DNA of 64,000 nucleotides from Dendrolimus kikuchii (taxonomy: Eukaryota > Arthropoda > Insecta > Lepidoptera > Lasiocampidae). Within the stretch, counting starts at the first letter, position 1, and the number at the start of each line of letters is the position of its first letter. The stretch is taken from NCBI GenBank assembly GCA_019925095.2, contig JAHHIN020000030.1:8206501-8270500 (forward strand), given 5' to 3'. This document shows positions 1 to 29,045 of the stretch, one piece after another. The position numbers and the translations under genes are program-made. The notes under the pieces are model-generated. The model saw nothing but the letters and a program-made list of their open reading frames with translations, was not told where the DNA came from and ran no database searches.

Positions 1-1990
1 TTCGCCCGCTGTCGTTCGTCGCGCGCGCACGTCTCCCGTTCCGCCTCGGCAGTCCGTTATTCGTGTTCGTTGTGTTCGTTCGTTCACCCGGTCGATCTGT
101 GTTTTTTCTGTGACAGTGCAGTGAAAAGTGCATCATCAGGTGGTTTTTCCACCAAATCGTTCGTCCCCCTCAGGGACAATGGACGGCGTGGAGGCCTCTC
201 CGTCGCTGTTAGAGGGTTTGCTGTCGTTTTAACGACGGCAATTCCCTCAAGCACTCGACCAATTTTTGAGGACTCCGGAGTCCCAATCAATGGCGTCCGT
301 TGTTATCTCGGAACTTAATTCCGAGAAACCTGTGTCCCGCGAGTCACACGTGCAAAGGGCCCCCCTCCCCGCGCCCGCATCTGCCGCGACCATCGCACCC
401 CCCGCGACCCCCGCAGCCGCACATGCCGCAGATCACCTGCGCTCTACCGCAGCGCCCGCGCCCCCCGCGTCCGTACCCGCCGTGTTACCGGTGCGCCCGC
501 CGCCCGCACCCCCGCTCAACGACGCCCACCGTGTGGCACCAAAGTCGCGCGCCTCGTTTTCTCGCGGTCCCACACCGGGAAAACCGCGTTCGAGCTCCGC
601 GAGTTCGACGACATCGCGTTCGCGTTCGCCCATCCATCGCGTAATCGATTCTCGTCGAGAAATCGACTTAACCACTGAAGGTTCGCAATACCTCAGGGTT
701 GCCCCTCTTACACCAGCCGATGAAATTACCCCCATGGATGTCGCGCCTCCCGCGAATATCCCCTTAGACCGCGAAGACGATGACGGTTTCATAACCGTCA
801 ATCGTAGTAAAAAACGTAAGACCCAGAGGGAGGTCCCCCCCAACCCCGCCCCCACTGCGGGCACAAAACCGACAATGGCACCTTCCAGCCGCCCTGGGCC
901 ACCTTCACAGTGCCCGCCGCCACCCCTGATCATCCGCGAGAAAGCTTCAACTCGCTAAGGAACTGCCAGATAAGGCAATCTCCATAAAAGAGGCCCGTGA
1001 TACCCAACACGGCATCAAAGTTATGGTCACATCTTCAAGTGACCACCGCGCCCTAACTACTCTATTATGTGACCGTAAAATCGGTTACTACACTTACGCC
1101 CTGCCAGAAGAAAAACGCCTTCGGGCTGTAATTCGCGGACTTCCTCAGGAAATTGAAAGTTCCTACATTCTAGAGGACCTTAAGTCCCAAGCCCTACCAG
1201 TGCACGAAGTGCACCGTATGCACAGAGGCGACGCCACAAAGTCGCCTCTAAACCTAGTATTGGTTGTCCTCGACCTCTCCCCAGAGGGGAAAAAGATCTT
1301 CGAACTTGAGAAGGTCTGTGGCCTCTCTGGCCTTCGTGTGGAACGTCCACACGAAAAACATACACTACGGCAGTGTCATCGCTGCCAACTTTATGGGCAC
1401 TCTGCCCTTCATTGTCAATCCCGTCCCAGGTGCGTCAAGTGCCTGGGCGACCACGGGACCTCGGAGTGCACTCGCACCCGGGACTCCCCGGAGGCACCCA
1501 GCTGCATCCTCTGCGGCCAAGCGGGTCACCCTGCTAACTACAGAGGCTGCCCTGCCGCCCCCCGACCCAAACGTAAGGTCGGAAAGGGCAATGCCCAAAA
1601 AGGCACTAGAAAAGTGCCGAACAAACCCGCATTCGTGGCGGCCCCCCCTCCAGTGGTAAACCACTGGACGGGTCTTCCCACGACGGAAGCGTTTCCTCCG
1701 CTGAGGACGCGTGCCCCAGTTATGGCCGGCCTACCCTCGGCCACCCTCTCCCCCGCCCCCATTTCTAAGGCACCTTCTGGGCCATCGGCCCACCACTCTA
1801 TAGCGGAGGACTTAGCTTTGGCGACTAAATTCGCCAAGAACTTGCCCTTCGACCTGGAAGAGGTCCAACTCTTGGCTCGGAAACTGAGACAAGTTTCAGA
1901 GTCAACTCAACCCTCCCTCCGGGATCAACTCGTGATCGAAATGGATCACGCGTACCTCCTCCAAATACTTAGATCGTTGTAACTAAACAA
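1..1990 (+). mobile_element. Jockey-type LINE, 5' half (copy 1), lacking ORF2
   Basis: The first 1.99 kb matches, base for base over long stretches, the reverse complement of 46.68-48.67 kb, where the same element is nearly complete. It contains the 5' UTR (from about position 16) and ORF1. The match stops at a short run of ACTAAACAAC and is followed at once by the TACATA-repeat tail of an RTE-like element on the other strand, so ORF2 and the 3' UTR are absent here. The left end coincides with the window edge, so no target duplication can be judged. Confidence 0.85.
179..1982 (+). pseudogene. Jockey ORF1 (gag-like, zinc-knuckle) pseudogene
   Basis: This is a LINE ORF1 nucleic-acid-binding protein. 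The ATG at 179 opens MDGVEASPS, but a TAA at 230-232 ends that frame. Reading resumes at 266-958 (a Pro/Ala-rich then Ser/Arg-rich segment) and again, after a small deletion near 945 relative to the 47.7-kb copy, at 1023-1982. The last part carries three cysteine knuckles (CHRCQLYGHSALHC, CVKCLGDHGTSEC, CILCGQAGHPANYRGC) preceded by an RNA-recognition-like stretch, the usual Jockey-clade ORF1 layout. The stop and the frameshift make this copy dead, although the C-terminal 319 codons remain open. Confidence 0.85.
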
Positions 1991-3141
1991 CATACATACA
2001 TACATACATAACTTCACGCCAGTTCCCTCGCGGGGTAGGCACGAACAACAGAGTGCCATTTAGGCTTATTCTTACACACCTCACTTGCCTCTTTGACATT
2101 CATAACTCTTGTCATGCAAGCTCGTCTGTTCTTAAGGCTCCTGACATCACCTTCTGCTAGTACACGATCAATTTGATCATGGAAGGTGTGTCGTGGCCTT
2201 CCACGACTTCTGCATCCATCCACTTTTGCATTGTATATCTGTTTAGTCATTCTTTCATCATGCATTCTTTCCACATGCCCGAACCACCGGAGCAATCCTT
2301 TCCTTACCTTCACCCCGACACTCTCTTTCAGACCAACTCTCTTTCTTACTTCGGTATTACGAACGCGGTCCGCGAGCGTCACTCCGCAGATTTTGCGCAG
2401 TGCTCGCATCTCGACCGCGTTTACTCTACTTTCATGCTCTCTCTTCCATACCCAACTCTCGCATCCATACGTGAGCGTAGGTACCAGCACCGCGTTGTGT
2501 ACGGCGAGCTGGGCCTTCTGGCTGAGGTTCTTAGCGCCTAGAAGTTTACCTAACGCTCCATTCACACTATTCCCCAAATTCACTCTTCTTTCTATATCAG
2601 CGGTGTACCTTCCATCCCTGCTAAAAGCACATCCAAGATATACAAACTCATTCACTTGCTCTAGCATAACATCATCGACCATTATCCTTGCATTCGTTCT
2701 GGTTTCTTCTCTTTCAAACACCATAACCTTTGTTTTCTTCGCATTCAAATGTAAGCCTCTCGCCTGACAGTCATCTTTCATCATTGTGACTAGTGTTTGC
2801 AGTTCTGATGGCGATTCGGCTAAAAGCACGGCATCATCCGCATAAAGCAAGGTGCTTATAACTAGATCACTCATCCGCACCCCAACATCCATCAATCTTA
2901 TTCTCTGGAGACAATCGTCCAGATATAGGATGAACAGCAAAGCCGACAGCACGCAGCCCTGGCGGACGCCAATATTGACGTCAAACCAGGGCGACAGGCT
3001 GCCTTCCACCCGCACGCATGCCATACAGCCCTCGTAAGTGGACTGCACAGCACGCATCAATTGGCCATTAATCCCATATCCGGGCAATATGTCCCAGAGG
3101 TCCTTCCGCACAACCCTGTCAAATGCTTTCTCTAGATCCAC
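1990..3141 (-). mobile_element. 5'-truncated RTE-like non-LTR retrotransposon
   Basis: The element is on the - strand with a very short 3' UTR that ends in a TACATA/CATACATA microsatellite at 1990-2010, as RTE-type elements do. It is truncated at its 5' side near 3141, inside the palm of the reverse transcriptase, and abuts BEL/Pao gag sequence there. Two shorter 3' fragments of the same family lie at 51.99-52.28 and 52.54-52.71 kb. Confidence 0.75.
2014..3141 (-). CDS. RTE-like reverse transcriptase, C-terminal part
   Basis: An uninterrupted 375-codon frame holds the second half of a non-LTR reverse transcriptase. Visible motifs are DLEKAFDRV near the start (palm motif A region), GVRQGCVLSALLF (motif B region), LLYADDAVLL (YADD catalytic box, residues about 119-128) and the thumb segment FVYLGCAFSRDG. 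The C-terminal RWFGHVERM stretch is typical of insect RTE/BovB-like and related elements. The endonuclease domain and the first RT motifs are missing because of the 5' truncation. The Met at 3141 is simply the first one in the surviving frame. The RTE clade name rests on the microsatellite tail and short 3' UTR, not on an alignment. Confidence 0.8.
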   Translation of the reverse strand: MDLEKAFDRVVRKDLWDILPGYGINGQLMRAVQSTYEGCMACVRVEGSLSPWFDVNIGVRQGCVLSALLFILYLDDCLQRIRLMDVGVRMSDLVISTLLYADDAVLLAESPSELQTLVTMMKDDCQARGLHLNAKKTKVMVFEREETRTNARIMVDDVMLEQVNEFVYLGCAFSRDGRYTADIERRVNLGNSVNGALGKLLGAKNLSQKAQLAVHNAVLVPTLTYGCESWVWKREHESRVNAVEMRALRKICGVTLADRVRNTEVRKRVGLKESVGVKVRKGLLRWFGHVERMHDERMTKQIYNAKVDGCRSRGRPRHTFHDQIDRVLAEGDVRSLKNRRACMTRVMNVKEASEVCKNKPKWHSVVRAYPARELA

Positions 3142-4101
3142 AAAACCACAGAAAACCTTTTATTTATTAAACCTTTAACATTAAACCTTTTATATTGTAC
3201 ATGTTGTATATGCTGAGTCTGTAATTGTTGTGGTAATCTCGGCTGTCTAGAGCAACTCGCCTCAAAGACATCCGCTCTTAAACGTAGAAAAGTATAAAAA
3301 TGTTCTAAATTTGGTAAATCGCTCAAGGAGCCTTTGTACTCTTCCCATTTCATATGTGTTTCCATCTCTAAGTTTGCTGAAAATAAATATATTATTAGAG
3401 TATCCCAATTTTCAGTTTTTCTCCTAAAGTGTTTAAGGCTCTTAAGTGTTTTGAGATATGGTCTACTAAGGACCGTAAAGGAATACCCCTTTGAACTTCT
3501 AACAACAATTTAACATGTGTATTGACTAATTTCTTCTTGTCATTGAAGCGATCACATAATAGTTTCCAGGCTATTTCATAGTTGCGGCTAGATATGTCTA
3601 AGGCTGCTATTACTGATGCTGCTGTTCCTGTAAGCGCCCCCTTTAAATATTGGTATTTATTGATGCTGGCAATTGATTCATTATTATGAATAAGTGATGA
3701 AAATGTATCATGAAATTCTAGCCACTTTGACCCGTCACCATCAAAATATTGATTTGCGGTAGTTTGATGTTTGTGGTTTGGACAGTTGTAGCTGAATTGT
3801 TATATTTTTCAATTATTTGCTGGGCCTCTGCAAACGCCTGATAAAATCTATCCTCGGTAGACTCTCGTTCGCTTTCGTTCTCGGGATTCTCGAACTTAGT
3901 TTCAAAAACAGACTGTATGGAGTCATATTCTTCAAAAAGAGATTCTATTTTTTTCAAACGGGCCTTAGTCTCGTGACATTTTAGTTTGTTAATGCTAGAT
4001 TATGGTTTTAAATCATCTAGAAATTTTTCAAATGTGGTTAATCTGCCTTTAATGGAAGACCTTTTGGCCTTTAGCTCCCTCACATCTTCGGTAACAGGCA
4101 T
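3132..4101 (-). pseudogene. BEL/Pao gag pseudogene (DUF1759-like)
   Basis: Reading the - strand from the ATG at 4101, the first 33 codons (MPVTEDVRELKAKRSS...) end in a TAA near 4000. A second frame (3718-3957) is acidic and holds KLPQINI, the start of the conserved Pao gag block. The nucleotide sequence between 3400 and 3720 still encodes recognisable gag in shifted frames. The last frame (3132-3365) has METHMKWEEYKGSLSDLPNL, typical of the gag C-terminal half. It is a structural protein remnant with several frame breaks and no function. Confidence 0.65.
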
Positions 4102-4624
4102 TGTAAAAGTATGATAAAATTGCACAAACCCTTGTTAAAGCGGCAGTGCGTTGGCCCACAATTCGTTTTGGTTGATTGATTTAAATATAATTGATTTATC
4201 ACCATACCTTCATAGCTAAAATAATTGAAACGAAGTTCACAGCGACGCCATTTCGTACTCACGTAGGTAGGCGTGCCTTTTCTTGATGGCAATATAATTT
4301 CGATATTTTCGTATATCCTTGTTCCGATCTTGACAATTTATATTTATTATAGGTATTTTATGTCCTGTGACGGTCGCCAAAACAATGTATGAGATTATAG
4401 AGATGGAAAACTGAATTAAAAGCAAAACTTGTTAAATACGTGGTTTATTCCGAGAGACATAAAAAATCAGAGAGTTAAAAAGTGACAGATTACACAAAGG
4501 GCGACCACCAAGGTCACAATAGGCAGGCAAAGGAACTCATCCATACAGCCATGTAAATTAGTTACTGCCAGAACACTAACTAACCTAACGGCATTTTTAT
4601 TTGGTATCAAGCAAATACGTAACA
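3142..4624 (-). mobile_element. BEL/Pao retrotransposon fragment: 5' LTR plus start of gag
   Basis: On the - strand a TGTTACG-starting LTR (about 4385-4624, with a GGAATAAACC poly(A) signal) is followed 6 nt later by a primer-binding-site-like TGGCGACCGTCACAGG (4364-4379), then a leader and degenerate gag. The element stops at 3141, where the RTE fragment begins, so pol and the 3' LTR are missing. The LTR is about 240 bp. Its outer boundary is assigned only from the TG start. Confidence 0.65.
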
Positions 4625-4981
4625 ATATAATTCATACTCGGACTGAATAAGGCTTAATAATAATATTGAATTTCCTTGAGAATTTGTTCGAGACGAACTC
4701 GCTAGCGGCCGTTTTGTCTTTTAAAAAATTTTCCTTCTCATAATATGCAGACAGACGTTAGATATGATCAGTAAACAAAGGTTTAACATTATTATCAGTT
4801 AATTCTCTATACGCGATTAGATAATATTATGTTTTCAACATAATGTTTGTGTAATTTTTTGGTCGTATTATTTTGTTTTTGAAAATAGCAGCTAATCTAT
4901 AATGACTCAGTTCCTAACCTTACACTATAGTAGAAACAACAATATGGCTCCTTTGCCGATCCGGTAATTTTTTTAATTACA
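4625..4981. other. AT-rich spacer
   Basis: No coding potential, tRNA-like motif or repeat unit was seen in this stretch between the BEL LTR and the first SINE copy. Confidence 0.5.
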
Positions 4982-5256
4982 TGAGCTCAGCAGGCAGACG
5001 GCCCACTTGATGGAAAGCGGTTACCATCGCCTATGGACATTTGCAACACCAAAGGTGCCACAAATGCGCTGCTGCTCTCTAAGGGAGACTTGTCACTAAT
5101 GCCAGAACACAACTTAAGGTTGTTATGACGGCATACTCTAGACCAGGGGTGGTAGCGATCCAGTCGGGCAAATGCCCTACCACCTGGTTGTAGGTTGTTT
5201 TGTCGCCTCATACGACAGGCCGCCCCAACGCACGAAATTGTATTCTTTCTTCATTC
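4982..5256 (-). repeat. SINE/LINE-tail repeat family 1, copy 1
   Basis: This is a reverse-oriented copy of a roughly 310-bp interspersed repeat also found at 8.1, 8.25, 15.3, 16.15, 23.8, 27.6, 52.98 and 53.23 kb. Diagnostic blocks are GCCCACTTGATGGAAAGCGG, TTACCATCGCCTATGG and CCACAGCCAGGTGGTAGG in sense-dependent order, ending in CAATAAAA plus an A-run in the sense direction. Repeats with these blocks are abundant in lepidopteran introns. I cannot tell whether the family is a SINE or a LINE 3' end. Confidence 0.75.
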
Positions 5257-5624
5257 AACTTAAGACGACTATATATACAGAAATTTTAACTACTACGTGA
5301 AACTATGTAAAACCTAAATATATTCGTGGATGCATCTCCGAAGGTTTTCTGTATTGACAGATTTTGGCACGTACATGGACTACTCAGTCATAAACTTGCT
5401 AATTATTTAGCCATAAATCATTCCATATACGTGACGTAACACATAACATTACTTACCTATCTACTATTAGGAAAGGAATAATTTCCAATCAAACTTCGAC
5501 ATCACAGACTTGTAAAACATGTTATCAAACTATAAGAAAGTTTAAACACTCGCAACGTGATCAAAACAGACCAATAACATTTTTAAAATGACCAAAAAGC
5601 TTTTTTAACTCCGGAGTCTTCACG
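5257..5624 (+). other. 5' flank of the ORP5/8 first exon
   Basis: AT-rich, non-repetitive sequence. Just before the start codon lies a pyrimidine stretch and CCGGAG (5601-5616) that could be either 5' UTR or a 3' splice site for an upstream non-coding exon. No convincing TATA or initiator was identified. Confidence 0.35.
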
Positions 5625-23489
<17,865 letters not shown>

Positions 23490-23760
23490 GTGTGATAGTT
23501 TCGCCGCTGTGGTATGAAAACGCTTTGTGATTGTCTATGAGTATGTGTGATGAAAAAGTTGTCTATGGTATTAAATGTCCGGTTTTGGCTTACATTTACA
23601 TGTATCAACAGTTTGGGTTTATTCAGGTTGTCACGTATTTTAATATGTTTATATAGATGTATGATACATTGACTATAAAAAAAACGAGCACTTTAGTATA
23701 TTTGATTATATTATTCATTGAAATCGTGACGGCTTTGTGGATATAATAAAAATTATTAAT
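23490..23760 (+). promoter_or_regulatory. ORP5/8 3' UTR and poly(A) signal
   Basis: The only canonical AATAAA soon after the stop is at about 23745-23750 in an AT-rich stretch. This gives a 3' UTR near 270 nt, after which repeats begin. Confidence 0.6.
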
Positions 23761-23794
23761 TTGTATAGTTTGAATGTAAACTTACTTACTACTG

Positions 23795-24050
23795 CTTAAA
23801 GACCACAAAACAACCCACAGCCAGGTGGTAGGACATAAGCCCGACTGGATGGCTACTACCCCTGGTCTAAAGTATGTCGTGATAACAACGTTGAGTTGTG
23901 TTACGGCGTTAGTGACCAGGTTCCAATCTCCCTTAAGAGAATAGTAGCGCATTTGTAGCACCTTTGGTGTTGCCAATGTCCATAGGCGATGGTAACCGCT
24001 TTCCATTAAGTTTGCCATCTCTGCCTGCCTTCTGAACTCTTGCAATAAAA
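23795..24050 (+). repeat. Repeat family 1, copy 6
   Basis: CAACCCACAGCCAGGTGGTAGGAC to TTGCAATAAAAAAATG, just downstream of the ORP poly(A) site. Confidence 0.8.
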
Positions 24051-25944
24051 AAATGTTTTGATGTGACTGATTTTTTAACTTTCAGCTTTGATCACCTTTT
24101 TTAACAAATCAATTAATGTGTTTATAGAATGACTCGAGTGTCAGGTATTAATTGGTAATGATAAAATAACTTTCAACTACCTTTGAATTGTTTTTTCAAT
24201 AACTTAAATTCATCTATGATTACTACTGTGCTATTCTCTTTATTTCCATAATTTTATGTGGCTCTTATATCTCTTTTAGACATTACCTTCATTCTAGTGT
24301 TAAAACTACTTAAAACCCAGCTATATTATAAGTAGCCGCTTTGGAGCGTGGTGTCCGCTTCTCTATCTTTATTTATACAGGTCTACGGTATCTCTTATTG
24401 TAGTCCGTTGCTACTTATTTCCATCACGATGTCAAACCGTTTGTAGTAGTAGTATATATAAATAAATATACTATTCGCTCACTTTTTTTGAAAGTAAGTG
24501 TCATTTATACACTAAATATTACAATACACACATATATATAACTGCTTGTTTACAAAACAAATAATTTGTAATTTTGGTTGTTTATAGTCAATCGATTTCG
24601 AATGATATTTTAAAAATGGAATTGATTTGAATATCGAATACTTTTGAGTTTTGTATTCTATTCAAATGCAATATATTATGGTCGTCAATGGTCACTTAAT
24701 AAATTGATTTAAATATGGAATACTTTGAACTTTAAAGTTTACTCAAAAGCCGTTTTTCCATATAAAGTTGTCTATGGGTTACTTAATAATTTTTGTGCTA
24801 TAGTCGTTATTGCAGTACAATTGTTTTAATCACACATATTTCATAGATTAAAATAATAATTAAAATTTTTGCTATTAAATATGAAAACGCTAATGTTTTT
24901 TCTTCCCCCACTATAATTATTATAAATTAATAAATAAAATAATTTTAAAATTAAGAAAAAAAAACAGTTGTGAAAAGACCACCCAGAGGTAAATAGCAAC
25001 ACAGAAAATTATAAAGATGTCTTCGGAATGTGTATGTTCTGGGCACGCGTCCTTGTGCCAGAGAAATATTTTTTATTCAGTGTTGCCATGTTCTCTGGGA
25101 GATTGTTTCGGGTGTTCGGGTTGATTTTTCCTTACAGTGCATGTAATGTACTTTGACCAAATTCTAGAGTTATGCAATAGTGTTTAGAATATTCTACTTT
25201 TGTGCTTTATGCGTATAATGGATGCCATTTTTATTCAAATTCAAAAAATTTATTCAAAATAAGCCAAGAGGTTATTGTTTGAAGGACATAAGTGATAATT
25301 AAATCTACTTCCTGTTCTCTGTAAATCACTTTGCAACGTGATGTCGCTGTTTAATGAGAAGCAGCAGCAAGAAACTCGCCACCAAGTCTAGCTAAATTTG
25401 TTTCACTTCATATTTGTCTATCTCAGGCTTTTTTTATAGTCGTATGAAAATGTTTGCCGGTTTTCAAATTAATTCATTTCAAGTTCCGCGAGCACATGTT
25501 ACCTTTTCAAACTAAGTCACAGAACAGACTGTTCCACAGAAAATTATGTTTAACTATTTGACAATAAAGTTTAAAATTACTTAAATCAAAGTTGTTTGAT
25601 TTTCTATCTTGTCTAAGAAGATTGTTTAGACATGTGAAACCTTTTTATACAAAGGAATCCCGAGGCCGATTTTGATGAAAACTAAAGTGGTATTATTAGA
25701 TTTATTAAATATCAGTTATCCCAGTTATGAATAGAATCGGTTGATTTTGAAAAAAATAAACTTCTATATTAGTATACTAATCATAGTGTCGCTTGCAAGG
25801 GTCAATTTCTGTGAAGAAATCTCACAACGGAAAACCAAGGGAAAGAGTTGTTTTTGAACAAAATGTTCTATGTTCAAAATAATAACTTCACATCATTTTA
25901 TTCAATATGGAAGTGATGAAAATTGTTCTATTTTTAATATATAA
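24051..25944. other. Intergenic AT-rich DNA
   Basis: About 1.9 kb with no open frame of interest, RNA gene or tandem array. Part of an old interspersed repeat (CCGAGGCCGATTTTGATGAAAAC) is visible at 25.66-25.78 kb. Confidence 0.5.
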
Positions 25945-26182
25945 TAACAGCCCATAAATGGGGAACGGACAGTATACCCACCACGTTGTTCAAGGCGGTT
26001 TGGCAGATTTGACACATCGGTTACTTCGATATGTATGTTGCATTGTTAGCACGCGGTAATTGTAACGATATGCACATTAGGTCAGAAAACTGCCTACGTG
26101 GTGCATGCGTTTCGGCCAGGATCGAACCCGCGCCCTTTGACTGGGACGCGTGCGCTAGCCATTACGCTACCACGAGCTCTAT
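25945..26182 (-). repeat. tRNA-derived SINE family 2, second copy
   Basis: The reverse complement carries GTGGTAGCGTAATGGCTAGC, GGTTCGATCCTGGCC and the tail ATTTATGGGCTGTTATTA. It is shorter than the 13.1-kb copy because of an internal deletion before the tail. Confidence 0.85.
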
Positions 26183-26299
26183 TTTCAATAGGCATATATA
26201 ATTTAATATTCGAAACGTACGTTACTTTACCCTAACCAAACAAATTAGTCAATGGGTAAACATTGATTGCATTCAAATCAAGTGTGAACAAACGACCGG

Positions 26300-26520
26300 T
26301 GCAATTTGATCTTTAATTAATGTTTGTGTACGGTTTGTACATCCATAGGTCGCTGGTTCAAATCCGGCTCGAAGGACCATTAAATGTACGGTTTGTAAAC
26401 TGCTGGGCTTAATCGTCATTAACGATGGACCCCGGTTTGAAGCGTGCCGCCAAGCCAAACCACATTGAGTTGTTGATGTTGTTTGTAACTCCATCAAATA
26501 AAACAAAGAGTTTTTTTTTA
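26300..26520 (+). repeat. tRNA-like SINE of another family
   Basis: A CCATAGGTCGCTGGTTCAAATCC B-box-like block and a terminal CATCAAATAAAACAAAG. Its reverse strand gives the spurious RAGFEPATYG peptide often seen in insect gene predictions, so that frame is not a gene. Confidence 0.45.
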
Positions 26521-26694
26521 ATCGAAAAGAAGCGGCACGCGGACGTTCGTAGGCAACCAGACACATACATCGCGGGGGCGACGCGGACCGACGAATGTTT
26601 TGGGGTGCGCGGGCGACAATCGACATAAGACAAGCCCCGCACCCCGCCAAACCCCCTCTGTTGTCCTACGCGCGCCCTCTGCCGCTCGTCTTCG

Positions 26695-26955
26695 CCATTT
26701 ATCTTATACTAATATATAAAGCTGAAGAGTTTGTTTATTTGCTTGAACGCGCTAATCTCAGGAACTACTGGTCTGATTTAAAAAAATCTTTCAGTGTTAG
26801 ATAGCCCATTTATCGAGGAAGGCTATATATAATCACGCTAACACCAATAGGAGCAGAGCACCAATGAAGAATGTTTCAAAATCGGGGGGGTTTTTTTAAC
26901 TTACTTTTTTTTAGACTATTCCACGCGGACGAAGTCGCGGGCAGAAGCTAGTTTA
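26695..26955 (-). repeat. Interspersed repeat family S, copy 2 (inverted)
   Basis: The reverse complement of the 19.2-kb copy: ATACTAATATATAAAGCTGAAGAGTTTG at the left and CGCGGACGAAGTCGCGGGCAGAAGCTAG at the right. Confidence 0.7.
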
Positions 26956-27611
26956 AAATATAATTAAACATTAAATAATTATTCCTTGGCTCTTTGCGTC
27001 GCTAACATTGTTTATTAACGTCGTTTGATGACCTGAGACGCACAACTTGCAGTGCACAAATGCCGCACGTGATAGTGATGTTAATACGTCTGTTTCGGTA
27101 TATTGTTTGTTGCGTATTTTCATCGAACCTTTACCGCCATTTGGATCTAACTACATTTTTTGGTTCTAAAAGACATTTTAAACCATGATTTTCTTATAAG
27201 ACTTTCAGTTTTTGATTCAATAGGGTTTAACCTAACTAAAACTGAAAGTCTTACAACAAAATAATAGTTTAAATTGCCATTTTTAACAAAAAAATACATT
27301 TAGGTCGAAATGTCGCTTACGACAAAATGGCGATAAAAGCTCGATATGTAAAATACGCTATACGACCGATATTGGCTCGTACAATATGAAATATAGAACA
27401 TTTTGTTCAAAAAATACCCTTTCCCTCGGTTAGTCGTGTGACATTTCTTCACTGAAATTGATTCTTATAAGCTACACCATTTTTTGATATAATAATACAG
27501 GTAAAATAGTTTCGAGACTTTTCTGTGTTTATAGTAGTAGTATTTGTAAATTACAAGACTTCTAAACTTGAAATTATGTTTAATATTATTTTAATATCGT
27601 TTAATATTATT
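26956..27611. other. Intergenic AT-rich DNA
   Basis: Nothing recognisable. Confidence 0.4.
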
Positions 27612-27745
27612 AGGTTCGGTTTGAGGCCGGCAACGCGTTGGCAACGCCCCTGGTGTTGCAAACGTCCATAGGCGACGGTAACCGCTTTCCATCAAGTGGG
27701 CCGTCCGCCTGTTTGCCTGCTTCAGGCAATAAAAAAAAAAAAAAG
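27612..27745 (+). repeat. Repeat family 1, copy 7 (3' end)
   Basis: TGCAAACGTCCATAGGCGACGGTAACCGC...AGGCAATAAAAAAAAA. Confidence 0.75.
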
Positions 27746-27792
27746 GTTCATATGAAGTACCCGTCTTTAAAAATATATAAAAAGTATTAGTT

Positions 27793-28085
27793 TATTTATG
27801 GGAGCCGCATACGTCTTGTCGTCGCAGCGGACAACGAACTACTGGCTAGCGGAACGCGGGAGCGCACATATTAATAGTTGCTCTATCTCGCTCACACATC
27901 ATCCGTCTCACTCACATACTGTACTATATATTGTATTAGCTGTAATTAGTTCACTTCAGTTCACATCAGAACTCGACAGTGAATATTACTCTCTGCCATC
28001 TGAAGTGTCATTTAACCTCTACCGGTCGCTTCTACAAGTTTATTTATGTTCTGACAGAGCACTACAAACGCAAAAACGTCTCTGA
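27793..28085 (-). repeat. Interspersed repeat family R, copy 2 (uninterrupted)
   Basis: The inverted counterpart of 13.99-14.50 kb. It joins GCGGAACGCGGGAGCGC directly to the TAGTTCGTTGTCC block, so it shows the site before the Jockey tail inserted in the 14-kb copy. Confidence 0.65.
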
Positions 28086-28449
28086 GCTAATTTATCTGTA
28101 CAGGTGTTTATTTTTTAAAAATCAGCCGATTGGACTCCTGACAAGGGCATTTGATTTTTCAAAAATGTCATGACACCATTTTAGTTTTTCTAGGTGATCT
28201 TCTGTATGATATATTCCATCATAAAACAAACAATACCGCAATAAAATGGCTTCCATTTACGAAAATATATTTTGATATGAATTCCTATATAATGTTAGTA
28301 TATATAATTTTAAAATTATTCTAATGGAGTAAATGTTTTCCTTTATGTGATTGGCCGAAAAGGTGTAAAAAAGTCTGGTCCTTATACTTGATTTACATAT
28401 GTATTATTTACACTGTAACATGGAACGGATGACAGCTATCAATGGTACA

Positions 28450-29040
28450 GCGGACAAACCTCCGTAGGGGTAACGCGGCGGGGCGAGTGGAAATCCCAAT
28501 GTGGGGTGGCACTAGTATCCCCCAAGGAGTACTATTGCCACTCGAGTCGGGGATACCGACTAAAATCCCTCAGTGGTCCTTCTTACTCCTTATGCCAGGG
28601 GTAGGGAAAATGCGGAAGCTAGACCAAGTTAACGTGCCCTGGCAGGCGGGGGCCCTACTATGGTCCGCGTCCACTGCAGAGCAGGTAACAGTCTTTCCCC
28701 TAGAATCGTCCCTCTCAGGAATGTCACCCGCACCATTTTTATTTTAGCCAGGGGAAATCTGAAGACAAACCTCCGCGGGGGAAACGCGGCAGGTCGTGTA
28801 GTTTTCCCCATGTGAGGTAGGCACTAGGAAGACTATTGCCACCCGAGTCTGGGATACCCACTAAAACCTCTCTGTGTTACTTCCTTTGCTTTATTCCAGG
28901 GCTAAGGGAAAAGCGGAAGCTAGACCAACTTAGCGTGCCCTGGCAGGCGGGGGCCCTAAGGTCCGCGTACACTGCCGAGAAGAAAACATAGTCCGCGCCC
29001 CCCAGTATTGTCACTCAGAAATGTCACCCGCACCATGTTA
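28450..29040. repeat. Two-unit GC-rich tandem duplication
   Basis: Unit 1 (about 28452-28762) and unit 2 (about 28763-29040) share ACAAACCTCCG, GGGGATACC-like, GCGGAAGCTAGACCAA and GTGCCCTGGCAGGCGGGGGCCCTA in order, with about 15-20 percent divergence by eye. They are GC-rich in an AT-rich setting. No protein family was recognised; possibly the UTR of a LINE or a decayed satellite. Confidence 0.75.
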
Positions 29041-29045
29041 CAGCG

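Noticed and set aside
26273..26650. Protein with the RAGFEPATYG motif
   Set aside because: This peptide is a known artefact of translating tRNA-like B-box repeats on the reverse strand.
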